Part shown: piece by piece, positions 18,329 through 28,561 of the stretch
How the letters are laid out: every line of letters starts with the position of its first letter
Position numbering within the stretch: position 1 is the stretch's first letter
NCBI GenBank assembly: GCA_963699535.1
Contig: CAVOUJ010000011.1
Coordinates: 248,001-312,000, forward strand
Direction: 5' to 3'
Origin: VBDM01 sp963699535
GTDB lineage: Bacteria > Pseudomonadota > Gammaproteobacteria > Burkholderiales > SG8-39
Length of the DNA stretch: 64,000 nt
Notes under the pieces: model-generated
Told to the model about the DNA's origin: nothing
What the model saw: only the letters and a program-made list of their open reading frames with translations
Databases searched by the model: none
Translations under genes and position numbers: made by a program

Positions 18329-19729
18329 CCGCCAACCTCGTCGCGCTCTGGTACCTCGTCGCCTCGGTCTGCTTCATTCTCGCGCTCAAGGGGCTTTCGT
18401 CGCCCGAGACCGCGCGCCGCGGCAACGCGTTCGGCATCGCGGGAATGGTCATCGCGGTGGTCACGACCATCGCGATCGTCGCCAAGGGCCACCTCGATTT
18501 CATTCTCGTCGCGATGGTGATCGGCGGGACGATCGGGACGATCGTGTCGCGTCGGGTCCAGATGACCCAGATGCCGGAGCTGGTCGCGGCGATGCACTCG
18601 CTGGTCGGCATGGCAGCGGTTCTGATCGCGGTCGCGGTGGTCAACAATCCGGCCGCGTTCGGCGAGCACGATCCTCTGCCCTTGGGCAACCGGCTCGAGC
18701 TTTTCATCGGCAGCTTCGTCGGCGCAATCACTTTTTCCGGCAGCGTCATCGCCTTCGGCAAGCTCGCCGGTCTGGGGAAGAAATTTCGCCTGTTCTCGAG
18801 CGCCCCGGTCGTGTTCAAGGGCCAGCACGCGCTCAACCTGATTCTTGCGCTGGCGATGATCGGATTCGGGACTGCCTTCTTTCTCGCCGACGGCAAGGCC
18901 TGGGTGCCGTTCCTGGTCATGCTCGGCATCGCGTTCGCGCTCGGCTTGCTCATCATCATTCCCGATCGGCGGGGCCGACATGCCGGTGGTGATCAGCATG
19001 CTCAACAGCTACTCGGGCTGGGCGGCCGCGGGGATCGGCTTCTCGCTCAACAACACCATGCTCATCGTCGCCGGAAGCCTCGTCGGCTCCTCGGGCGCGA
19101 TCCTCTCCTACATCATGTGCAAGGCGATGAACCGCTCGTTCATCTCGGTGATCATGGGAGGCTTCGGCGCGGCCGAAGGCAGCCGCAGCAGCCGACAGCA
19201 GCCAGAAGACCGTGCGCTCGGGTTCGGCCGACGATGCCGCGTTCCTCATGGCGAACGCGGAGTCGGTGGTGATCGTGCCGGGCTACGGACTCGCGGTGGC
19301 GCGCGCCCAGCACGCGGTGAAGGAGATGGCGCAGAAGCTCATCGCGAAGGGCGTGAGCGTGCGCTACGCGATCCATCCCGTCGCGGGCCGCATGCCCGGC
19401 CACATGAACGTGCTCCTCGCCGAGGCCGAGGTGCCGTACGACCAGGTGTTCGAGATGGAGGACATCAACGGCGAACTCGGCACGACCGACGTGGTCCTCG
19501 TTCTCGGCGCGAACGACGTGGTGAATCCGCTCGCGCACGAGAAGGGGAGCGCCATCTACGGGATGCCCATCATCGAAGCACAGAAAGCGCGCACCGTGCT
19601 CGTCAACAAGCGCTCCATGGCGGTAGGGTACGCGGGCCTCGACAATCCGCTCTTCTACTGGACAAGACCATGATGGTGTTCGGCGACGCTAAGAAGGTGG
19701 TCGAGGACATGGTGAAAGCCCTGGAGTGA
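18325..19729 (+). CDS. pntB: NAD(P) transhydrogenase subunit beta (three apparent frameshifts)
   Basis: The N-terminal membrane domain (about 9 helices) and C-terminal NADP(H)-binding domain III are both recognisable: DMPVVISMLNSYSGWAAAGI, then DDAAFLMANAESVVIVPGYG, VRYAIHPVAGRMPGHMNVLL, and the end LDKTMMVFGDAKKVVEDMVK. The reading frame changes three times: an extra G near 18964, an extra base near 19175, and a missing C near 19660 (TACTGG where TACCTGG is expected). No stop codon lies within the correct-frame segments. Since pntAA and pntAB are intact and every domain III motif is conserved, these are more likely sequence errors than a dead gene. Confidence 0.9.
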
Positions 19730-19768
19730 GGAACTCCCGCTCCCTCAGGGAGAGGGTTGGGTGAGCGG

Positions 19769-20423
19769 ATGAGCGCTCGCGACAAGATTCTGGCCCGCAT
19801 CCGCAAGGCCCAAGGCCGCGGCGCAAGCCGCCCCTCGCAGGCCGAGCTCGGAGGCAATCGATACCTACCTGCGCGCGCACCCTCGCGGGACGCTGCCGCC
19901 GGTCGAGGCCGATCTCGTCGCGCGCTTTCGCGCGCGGGCCGAGGCGATGCAGTGCACAACCGACGAAATCGGCACCGAAGGTGACGCTCCGGCCGCGATC
20001 GCTCGCTATCTCAAAGCGAACAATCTGCCTCTTTCCGGCTGCGTCTGGCCGCAGCTCGCGCGCCTCGACTGGATGGACGCGGGGCTCGCGCTCGAGCCGC
20101 GCGGGGCGAAGGACAGCGACCCGGTCGGCGTGACCGGAGCATTCGCCGCAATCGCCGAGACGGGCACGCTGGTGCTCGCCTCGGGGCCGGACACGCCGGC
20201 GACGGTGAGCCTGTTGCCGGAAACGCATGTCGCGATCGTATCTGCCGGGCGCATCGTCGCGCACATGGAAGATGCCTGGGCTCTTGCGCGAACGGAGTTC
20301 AGGCAACTTCCCCGCGCGATCAACTTCGTGTCCGGTCCTTCGCGCACCGCAGACATCGACCAGACGATCGTGCTCGGCGCGCACGGGCCGTATCGGGTGC
20401 ACATCGTTCTGGTGCGCGCCTGA
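19769..20423 (+). CDS. LutC/YkgG family protein (lactate utilisation type; one apparent frameshift)
   Basis: The protein has about 217 residues. It starts MSARDKILARIRKAQG, then changes frame near 19850 to read EAIDTYLRAHPRGTLPPVEA and continues through TGAFAAIAETGTLVLASGP, the family signature, to GAHGPYRVHIVLVRA. LutC proteins partner LutA and LutB in an iron-sulfur lactate dehydrogenase. LutA and LutB are not adjacent here; the gene follows pntB by 39 bases. GlcF at the window start is a related cysteine-rich protein but is 19 kb away. The exact reaction is not provable from this gene alone. Confidence 0.82.
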
Positions 20424-20581
20424 TCGGGCGCGCTGGACTAGCAGCGCGTATCGGGATCTGGAACAATTGCGATTCAAAGTGGACCAAGACGTTGGTCGCG
20501 GCTCAAACGCGGCGGGCCGCGCGCATCAGATACACTGGCGAGGTTGCATACACGTTTGTCCTGCCCTGATCGGAGGAATCC

Positions 20582-21139
20582 ATGAAACCTTCCACTCGTT
20601 GGGCGATTGTGGTTCTGATTGCGATTGTCATAATCGGCATTCTCTGGCTGATCTGGACCAAGCGCGATCAGCGGCAGGCTCCGGTCCAGGGCCCGACCAG
20701 CCAGCTCCCCGCGCCGAAGCCGGAGCCTACCCCTGCTCCGACGCCGCCTGCGGCGGAGGAGCCAGTGACTGCCACGGTGCTCTTCGACTTCGACCGGTCG
20801 GCGCTACGACCCGGTGAGGTCCCGAAGCTTGACGAGCTGACGGCCAAGATCAAGGGCCGGGCGTTCGATCGCCTCGACGCCGTCGGACACGCGGACCGGA
20901 TCGGCAGCGATCCGTACAACCTGCAGCTCTCCCGGCGGCGCGCCGAAGCCGTGGCCGCATACCTGGCCGGAAAAGGCGTTGACGCCGCGCGCATTCGCAC
21001 TGAAGCGAAGGGAGAGAGTGAGTCCGCAGCCGGTGAAGCGTGCAGGAACCTGGGTTCGGAAAACCGGAGGAACTTGAAACTCGTGGAATGCCTGCAGCGC
21101 GATCGGCGCGTGGAGATCAAGCTCGTAGTCCCGCGTTGA
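20582..21139 (+). CDS. OmpA-family peptidoglycan-binding protein with N-terminal membrane anchor
   Basis: The protein has 185 residues. One N-terminal transmembrane segment (residues about 7-27, AIVVLIAIVIIGILWLIW) is followed by a proline/alanine-rich linker and an OmpA C-terminal domain: VLFDFDRSALRPGE, then DAVGHADRIGSDPYNLQLS with the conserved SRRRAEAVAAYL. It probably anchors the inner membrane to peptidoglycan in the periplasm. GGAGGAATCC precedes ATG 20582. A cysteine pair (EACRNL ... VECLQ) near the end is typical of proteobacterial OmpA domains. It is convergent with the trehalose operon. Confidence 0.85.
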   Translation: MKPSTRWAIVVLIAIVIIGILWLIWTKRDQRQAPVQGPTSQLPAPKPEPTPAPTPPAAEEPVTATVLFDFDRSALRPGEVPKLDELTAKIKGRAFDRLDAVGHADRIGSDPYNLQLSRRRAEAVAAYLAGKGVDAARIRTEAKGESESAAGEACRNLGSENRRNLKLVECLQRDRRVEIKLVVPR

Positions 21140-21173
21140 AAGGAGTGAACCGCGGCGCGATTCGGCGTCCGCT

Positions 21174-22070
21174 CTACCAGAGGCGCGCCGCGCCGCGCAC
21201 GCCGCTCGCGTCGCCGTGGACGGCCTTGACGAGCCGCGTCAGCGACCGTGTCCGAGTAGACGTGAGCGCCCCAGCGCGCGGGCACGTTGCGGTACAGGCG
21301 CTCGGCGTTCGACATCCCGCCGCCGAGGACGATGACCTCCGGGTCGAGGAGGTTGATGACGCTGGCGAGCGCGCGCGCGAGGCGTTCCTCGTAGCGCGCG
21401 AGCGCGGCTTCGCACGTCGGAGTCGCCCGACTCGGCCCGAGCGACGATCTGCGCCGGCTCGAGCGATTCGCCGGCGGCGAGCCGGTAGTCCCGCGAGAGC
21501 CCGGGACCGGAGAGAAACGCCTCGATGTGTCCTGGCTTGCCGCAGCCGCAGCGCGGACCGGGCAGTTCGTCGGCGGTGGGCCACGGCAGGGAATTGTGTC
21601 CCCATTCGCCGCCGATGGAGTTCGCGCCCTCGATCGCCCGGCCGTCCACGACGATGCCGCCGCCCACGCCGGTGCCGAGGATCGCGCCGAACACGACGCG
21701 CGCGCCTTTCGCCGCCCCGTCGGCCGCCTCCGAGAGCGCGAAGCAGTTGGCGTCGTTGGCGAAGCGCACTTCGCGGCCGAGCAGTCGCTCGAGGTCGGAC
21801 TTGACCGGCATTCCGTTGAGGATGCTCGCGTAGGCGTTCTTGAGCACTCCCGTTTTCGCCGACACCGCGCCAGGGGTGCCGATGCCCACCGAACAAGGCC
21901 CGCCGACCGCGCGCTCGGTATCGAGAACCGACTTTGCGATCGCGCGCAGCGCGTCCGGGTAGGTCGCCGCCGGGAGCGCTCTCACGGTGCCTGAGCAGCT
22001 CGGCGCCGGATTCGTCGAGCACGGCGATTTCCATCTTGGTCCCGCCGATGTCCACGCCGATGCGGATCAT
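21174..22070 (-). CDS. ROK-family sugar kinase (three apparent frameshifts)
   Basis: The start MIRIGVDIGGTKMEIAVLDE is the ROK ATP-binding motif. After a frame change near 21985 the sequence contains GIGTPGAVSAKTG, FANDANCFALSEA, ILGTGVGGGIVVDG and the zinc-binding CGCGKPGHIEAFLSG, all hallmarks of ROK glucokinase/fructokinase. Further frame changes near 21410 (into ASVINLLDPEVIVLGGGMSN) and near 21243 lead to the TAG-type end GVRGAARLW. Length is about 298 residues, as expected. The gene lies 23 bases after the GH15 glycosidase in the trehalose operon, so phosphorylation of glucose released by that enzyme is the likely job. Confidence 0.85.
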   Translation of the reverse strand: MIRIGVDIGGTKMEIAVLDESGAELLRHRESAPGGDLPGRAARDRKVGSRYRARGRRALFGGHRHPWRGVGENGSAQERLREHPQRNAGQVRPRATARPRSALRQRRQLLRALGGGRRGGERRARRVRRDPRHRRGRRHRRGRPGDRGRELHRRRMGTQFPAVAHRRRTARSALRLRQARTHRGVSLRSRALAGLPARRRRIARAGADRRSGRVGRLRRAKPRSRATRNASRARSPASSTSSTRRSSSSAAGCRTPSACTATCPRAGALTSTRTRSLTRLVKAVHGDASGVRGAARLW

Positions 22071-22093
22071 TCCGGGCGGGACCCTCGGGACGG

Positions 22094-23885
22094 TCAAAAG
22101 GCTTCTTCCCAGGGGATGGAGAGACGCATCGCGGAATTGATCATGCCGACCATGCTGTAGGTCTGCGGGAAATTTCCCCACAATTCGCCCGACCGCGGAT
22201 CGACGTGCTCGGAAAGCAGGCCGTGGCGATTGCTGCGCGCGAGCAGACTCTCGAACAGGGCGCGGGCTTCGTCCTTCCGGCCTAGCGCCGCCAGCGCGTC
22301 GACGTACCAGAACGTGCACACGACGAAAGCGTTCTCGGGCACGCCGAAATCGTCGGGCTTGCTGTAGCGGAACATGAGATCGCCGCGGCGGAGCTCCCGC
22401 TCCACGGCCCGGACCGTGGAGGCGAAGCGCGGGTCGTCGGCGCGGAGGAAATCGAGCTCGTGCAGGAGGAGCAGGCTCGCGTCCAGATGCTCTCCGCCGA
22501 AGCTCGCGCTGAAGGTCTTGCGTTTTTCGTTCCAGCCGCGCTCGCAGATCACGGCGTGCATGGCGTCCGCCCGGCTGCGCCAATGCGCGGAGCGCTCGGC
22601 GAGCCCGATCCGGGCGGCGATCTTCGCCAGCCTGTCGCACGCGGCCCAGCACATGACGCTGGAGAAGGTATGCACTTCCTGCGTCGCCGCGCAGCTCCCA
22701 AGGGCCGGCGTCGGGCTGGTCGTAGAGGGCGGCGGCGCGCTCGCCGAGCTGCTCGAGGCGGCGAAACAGCGCCTCGTCGCCCCGCAGCGCGAACCGCGCG
22801 TCGAAAAAAACGTGCGCTGCGGCGAGCACCGCCGCGCCGTACACGTCGTTCTGGATCTGCCGGTACGCCTGGTTGCCGACGCGCACCGGCCCCATTCCGC
22901 GGTAGCCGGGCAGCGTGGCCACCTCGCGCTCTTCGATTCCGGCCTTGCCGCTGATCGCATAGACGGGCTGCAGGTCGCGGCCGTCGGCGCCTGCCGCGAC
23001 GTTGACGATGTAGTCCAGGTAGCGCTCCATCGTCCGCGTTGCGTTCAGGCGGTTGAGCGCGTTCACGACGAAGTAGGCGTCGCGCAGCCAGCAGTAGCGG
23101 TAGTCCCAGTTGCGGCCGCTGCCGGAGCGATTCCGGAATCGAGGTCGTCACTGCGGCGACGATGGCCCCGGTGTCCTCGTAGGCGTTGAGCTTGAGCGTG
23201 ATCGCGGCGCGGATGATCCGCTCCTGCCACTCGAACGGGATGGCGAGGTCGCGCACCCAGTCGCGCCAGTATGCCGCCGTGTCGTCCAGAAAACGGCGGA
23301 ACACCTCCCCGGCCGAGTTCTGCAGCGTCTCGTCCTGTCCGAGCACGACCGACACCGGCTCTCTCAGCACGACCTGCGTCTCCTCCAGGATCGCGGTGAT
23401 CGAGTAGTCGGTCGTGACTCGCAGGACCATCTCGGGCATCACGTAGCGCACGTGATTGCTGCCCCATGTAACCGAGGGACGCCGGCGCGCCGTACTCGCA
23501 CGCCGGCCGGATGCGCATCCGCACGCGGGGGCTGCCCGAGATCGGACGCACCTGCCGTACCAGCATCGCCGGGCAAAAGAGTCTGCCGAACTGCTGGAAG
23601 CGGGGCGCGAGATCTGTGATCTCGACGCCGCTGCCGTGGCGGTCGTACAGCCGCGTCTTCACGATCGGCGTGTGGGAGATGTAGGCCTGCTCGGAGCGCG
23701 CCAAATCGGCAAGCTCGATTTCGAAGAAACCCTGGTCGTCCGGCTTGCGCTCGCGCGCGCAGCAGCGAGCAGAACACGGCGTCGCTGTCGAAGCGCGGCA
23801 GGCAGGACCAGACGATCGTACCGCTCGCGTCGATCAGTGCCGCAACGCTCGAGTTCCCGATGAGCGCGAGATCGAGGCTGCTCAC
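22094..23885 (-). CDS. Glycoside hydrolase family 15 protein (glucoamylase/trehalase-like; four apparent frameshifts)
   Basis: The protein has about 597 residues. It begins SSLDLALIGNSSVAALIDAS from GTG 23885, which overlaps the otsB stop (GTGA). Frame changes near 23750, 23462, 23120 and 22690 connect conserved GH15 segments: DLAPRFQQFGRLFCP, the inter-domain FEWQERIIRAAITLKLNAYE, NWDYRYCWLRDAYFVVNALN (the substrate-binding WLRD), and a C-terminal EALFESLLARSNRHGLLSEH-like end with GELWGNFPQTYSMVGMINSA. The family includes glucoamylases and bacterial acid trehalases. Position between otsB and a sugar kinase favours trehalose or a trehalose-derived glucoside as substrate. Confidence 0.85.
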
Positions 23886-24653
23886 GAGACCCGCCCGCTC
23901 TCGACGAAGCGCCAAAGCCAGGCCCGGACGGAGCCGGCGTCAGGCAGCCGCCAGCGGGCGGCGGAGGGGCCCTCGCCGACCTTGACCGAGCAGCCGCCGA
24001 CGCGATTGATCAGCTCGAAACCGAATTCGTCGGTGAGATCGTCTCCGATGAATACGGGCGGGCGTCCGCGGAACGGGACCTCCTCGAGGAATTCTGCGAT
24101 CGCCGTCCCCTTGTCCTTTCCGCTCGGCTTGATCTCCAACACCATCTTTCCCGCCTGGAGCTCGAACTCGTCGCCCAGCTCCTCGGCAAGCCTGCGCACG
24201 GTTTCATGAATCGATACGCCCAGCTCTGGCGCCGAGCGGTAGTGCAGGGCGAGATTCATGCCCTTGTCCTCGAGCACGAGCGCCGGATGGCGCTGGACCA
24301 TGCGTTTCGAGCGCCTCCCGGCCCGCCGAAGTCCGGCGAGCGGGACCCGATGACTGTGGACGCGGCCGTCGGCGCTGCGGCGCTCTGCGCCGTGCTGACC
24401 CGCGACGCAGAATCTGGAGCTCCCGAACAGCCGGTCGATCTCGGCGACCGAGCGCCCGCTGATGAGCGCAAGCGCCCCGCCGGCGGCCACCTCCAGCCGG
24501 GGCAGCAGCCGGGCGAGATCGTCGTCGATCCGGGCGACCCTGGGGTTGTCCGACAGGTCGAGCAGCGTGCCGTCGACATCGAGGAAAAAGCCCGCAGTCC
24601 ACCGGCAGGACCGGCACGATCCCAGGCAAGAACTCAGGGTCTGGCGTCTCCAT
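23882..24653 (-). CDS. otsB: Trehalose-6-phosphate phosphatase (one apparent frameshift)
   Basis: This is a HAD-superfamily phosphatase of about 256 residues. ATG 24653 starts METPDPEFLPGIVPVL; a frame change near 24590 leads into FFLDVDGTLLDLSDNP, the HAD motif I with nucleophile aspartate. Motif II-like ALISGRSVAEIDRLFG, the lysine-containing VLEIKPSGKDKGTA and motif IV FIGDDLTDEFGF all follow. It removes phosphate from trehalose-6-phosphate to give trehalose. It directly follows otsA (6 bases between the genes), and its stop overlaps the GH15 start. Confidence 0.92.
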
Positions 24654-24659
24654 GGATTC

Positions 24660-26901
24660 CTAGACGCTGCGCAGGGGAACGGGCTTGCGCTCGCGGTCTG
24701 CACGCCCGAGCAGGCGGCTGCGGGTACGCATCTGCGCCGCGTCGAGCAGCATGCGCCCTGCCCAGCGATAGACGTTGAAGTCCTGGAGCAGGCCGCGCAT
24801 GCTGCGCATGCGGTCGCGCTGCTCGGACGGCGGCATCACCAGCGCCGTCCGCAGCGCCGCCGCGCACTGGTCGATGTCGTACGGGTTGACGATCAGCGCT
24901 TCGGGAAGCTCGCGCGACGCCCCGGTGAACTGGCTGAGGATGAGCACACCGCGCTCGTCGTCGCGCGAGGCGACGAATTCCTTGGCGACGAGGTTCATTC
25001 CGTCGTGCAGGCTGCTCACGAAGCAGAGGTCCGCCGCCCGGTAGTACTCGTAGACTTCGTCGGGGTCATGGTGCTCGACCTTGAGCAGGATGGGAGCCCG
25101 GCCCTTGCCCGAGAACCTTTCGTTGATGCGGCGCGCCAGAGCGCGCACCTTAGCGTCGAAGTCCTGATACTCATCGATGCTGGAGCGCGAAGGCGCGGCG
25201 ATCTGCACGAACACGAACTTGCCGATCCACAGCGGATCGATCTCGAGCAGGCGCTCGATCGCGAGGAAGCGCTCGAGTATCCCCTTCGTATAGTCGAGCC
25301 GGTCGACGCCGACGCCGATCACCGCGTCCGGAGCGAGGCCGTTCTCCTCGCGCACGCGGGCCCGGCACTGCGCCACCGGCTTCTGCATGGTCCTCGAGGA
25401 GAGCGGCCATTCGATCGAGATCGGATAGCGGCGCACGGCGGTCTGGTCACCGCCGTAGGAAACGGTATAGGTCTCGCGGTCGATGCGTGCCTCGACATAG
25501 CGGTCCACGGTGTCGATGAAGTTGTTGCAATGGAATTGCGTGTGGAATCCGAGGATGCTGCTGCCGAGGAGGCCGTCGACCAGCGCCTCGCGCCAGGGGC
25601 AGATGCCGAAGGCTTCCGCGTTCGGCCAGGGAATGTGCCAGAAGGAGATCACGGTTGCTGCCGGGAGGCGTTCGCGGATCATGCGCGGCAGGAGGGCAAA
25701 GTGATAGTCCTGCACCAGCACTATGGGATCCTCGGTCTTCGCTTCGAGCACCACAGCGTCGGCGAAGCGCCGGTTTACTGTAACGTAGGCGCTCCAGTCG
25801 GCCGAGCGGAACACCGGACGCGTGTGCGCGATATGGCACAGGGGCCAAAGGCCGCTGTTTGAGAATCCATAGTAGTAGCCGGTCTCTTCCTCCGGCGACA
25901 GCCACACGCGGCGGATGCGGTACGCGGGTCGCTCAGGAGGAACTTGAATGTGGTCGGTCGCATCCACCGTTTCCCGGTCGGCGCTGCCGCCGCCGTGTGC
26001 GATCCAGGTCCCGGAACAGGCGCGCATCACGGGCTCCAGCGCGGTGACCAGTCCGCTCGCGGGGCGCTGGACCTCGATGACCTTGCCACGGCGCACGTGG
26101 ATGTAGGGCTCGCGGTTTGAAACGATCAGGACTTCCTCGCCCTTCAAGTCGTTTCGCAGGATCGCCCGCAGCGTTTCCGCCGACCAGTTGATCTGGGCCT
26201 CGTCCCGCGCCTTGCGCTCGGATTCGAGCTCTTTGATCAGGGCCCGCAGGTCGCGCGCTACGGGCCTGCAGCTCGGGCAGACGCACCTTGGTCTCGCCGA
26301 ACCCGAAGGTCTCGCCGCGGATCACGGCCCTGAGCCCCGCGACCCAGCCGCGCCAGCTGATCTCGGCGATCACCACCGTCATGAGCGAAACGATCGCCGC
26401 CAGCGCGGCGAAGAAGTAGAAGATGTATTTCTTGGTGTCGTCGCTGCGGCGCTGCACGAAGCTCATGTCGTGCACCAGCACGAGGCGGCCATAGACCTTG
26501 CCGTCGGCTTCGAGGGGATTGTTGCTCACGTGGACCGGGCCGCGCGCGAGGTTCGCGATCCAGCCCGCTTTCTCGGAGTCGCCAGGCTCGGTCGCGCAAC
26601 CCAGGGGCGCAGGAAACGTGAGCGTCTTGTAGACGAGGCGGCGCTCCTCGCAAAGGCCTACCGCGAACAGGCGCTCGTCCTGGATCAGCCGGTCGAAGTA
26701 CCGCAGCACCTTGGCGCGCGAACCTTCGCGGACCAGAACAGCGAGCGGTTCCTGGATCGTTCTTGAAATGAGAGAGGTCCGGATGTCCAGGTCGCGCACG
26801 AACCACTGGAGGGTCAGGTTGTCGACCAGCGGCACGACCGCGTACGCGATTGCCGCGAGAACGATCGCCAGTGGAAGTATGAACCGGAGAGACAGTCTCA
26901 T
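24660..26901 (-). CDS. otsA: Trehalose-6-phosphate synthase with N-terminal membrane sensor-like domain (one apparent frameshift)
   Basis: About 747 residues, against about 470 for ordinary OtsA. ATG 26901 (GGAG site just upstream) starts MRLSLRFILPLAIVLAAIAY, a transmembrane helix. An extracytoplasmic segment of about 130 residues follows, then a second helix near KKYIFYFFAALAAIVSLMTV and a charged coiled linker. After a frame change near 26265 (into RDLRALIKELESERKARDEA) the linker runs straight into the GT20 synthase domain: VLIVSNREPYIH, YHFALLPRMIRERLP, GVDRLDYTKGILERFLAIER, and SLHDGMNLVAKEFVASRDDE. It couples UDP-glucose and glucose-6-phosphate. The two-helix sensor arrangement resembles the input half of a receptor and suggests direct control of synthesis by an envelope or osmotic cue. 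Confidence 0.9.
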
Positions 26902-27021
26902 GGTCTGCTCCTTCCTTGGGCCGCCGGCAAGCTGGTTCGACCGCAATTCCGAACCCGCGTTCCGCCAGAGCCGGTGCCAATCGGCCCGATGCTACAATCG
27001 CCGCGTTCCGCAGGAGGATCA

Positions 27022-28356
27022 ATGCAACAGTATTCGCGCGCGGCAGCCGCGGTCGGGCTCATTATGCCAGTCCCCGTGTATGCTGCGGACGGACCCGCCG
27101 TAGCCGGGATTCCGGTCGATTTCATCCTGTTCGGCGCTCACGCTGCTCGGGGTCGCGCTGTTTCACCGTCATACGCTCGCGGTCGCCCTGACGGGGCTCG
27201 CGGTCGTCACGTTCTACAAAGTCGCCTTCACGGGATTCAAGACGGGAAGCGGCGTTCCGGGATTCCTCGGGCACCTGCATCACGAGTGGGTGATCCTCAC
27301 GAACCTGCTGTGCCTCCTCCTCGGGTTCGCGCTCCTGTCGCGCCACTTCGAGAAGACGCGCGTTCCCGCGGTCCTGCCGCGCTTCCTGCCGCACGACTGG
27401 AAGGGCTGCTTCGCGCTGCTCGCGATCGTGTTCGTGCTCTCGTCTTTCCTCGACAACATCGCGGCGGCGCTGATCGGAGGGGCGATGGCGCACACGCTTT
27501 TCCGCGCCAAGGTCCACATCGGCTACCTCGCCGCGATCGTCGCCGCGTCGAACGCGGGTGGCTCGGGCAGCGTGATCGGAGATACGACGACGACCATGAT
27601 GTGGATCGACGGCGTGAGTCCGGTGGACGTGTTCCACGCCTATGTCGCGGCGGTCATCGCTCTGGTCGTTTTCGGGATTCCGGCGGCGATGCAGCAGCAG
27701 CGCTATTCGCCGATCCTGAAACACGAGCATCAGCACATCCATATCGACTGGATTCGGCTCGGCATCGTGTTCTTCATCCTCATCGTGGCGATCGTGACCA
27801 ACGTCGTGATGAATGCCGGCTTTCCGCGACGTTGCCGACCGCTTCCCCTTCATCGGCGTGTCGGTCGCGATCGCGATACTGGTGAGCGTTCCCTTGCGCC
27901 GTCCCGACTGGGAGGTGCTCCCGGAGAGCTTCAAGGGAAGCATCTTTCTGCTGTCGCTGGTGCTCTCGGCGACCATGATGCCGGTGGAGAAGCTGCCCGC
28001 GGCGTCCTGGCAGACGGCGCTGGGCCTGGGCTTCGTCTCTGCGGTGTTCGACAACATTCCGCTGACCGCGCTTGCGCTGAAGCAGGGCGGCTACGACTGG
28101 GGATTCCTCGCCTACGCCGTGGGCTTCGGCGGCTCGATGATCTGGTTCGGCTCGAGCGCCGGCGTGGCCCTGTCGAACATGTATCCCGGAAGCGAAATCG
28201 GTCGGGCGCTGGCTCGTGCACGGCTGGCATGTCGGCCTGGCCTACGTTCTGGGTTTCTTTGCGCTGCTGTTCGTGCTCGGGTGGGAACCCCATGCACCCC
28301 ACAAGGCGGGCGCGCCTTTGCCCACACCACCGGGCGTTGCTGCCCCCGCGAGGTAG
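27022..28356 (+). CDS. Ion/citrate-type membrane transporter (three apparent frameshifts)
   Basis: The protein has about 445 residues and an N-terminal signal-like segment. It starts MQQYSRAAAAVGLIMPVPVY after a strong AGGAGG site. The core motifs FLDNIAAALIGGAMAHTLFR and NAGGSGSVIGDTTTTMMWID, and later VFDNIPLTALALKQGG, belong to the ArsB/NhaD/citrate-transporter superfamily with its inverted-repeat DN(I/P) motifs. Frame changes lie near 27130, 27815 and 28200. The substrate could be sodium/proton, citrate or another anion; the family signature does not decide. It is divergent from otsA across 120 bases, which hints at shared osmotic control. Confidence 0.8.
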
Positions 28357-28561
28357 CCGGTTTCACAATGCGGGACGGCCCCTGCGGCGGCTTGCTTTCG
28401 CGCCGGACTAGGAATACGATTCGCGGGCTTTGGCGTCGCGAGGACCCGGAGGGTCGACGCTGGAACAGCACGGCCCCGCGAGACGTTTACCCGGGAAAAT
28501 CACCGGGGATAACAACAACGCCGAGACAACCGTCCAACCCCCTTTCCAAATGGAGGATTCA

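Noticed and set aside
19730..19768. CTCCCTCAGGGAGAGGG palindrome between pntB and the LutC-like gene
   Set aside because: It resembles a dispersed palindrome but is short and seen once; no T-run follows, so neither a terminator nor a repeat family can be claimed.
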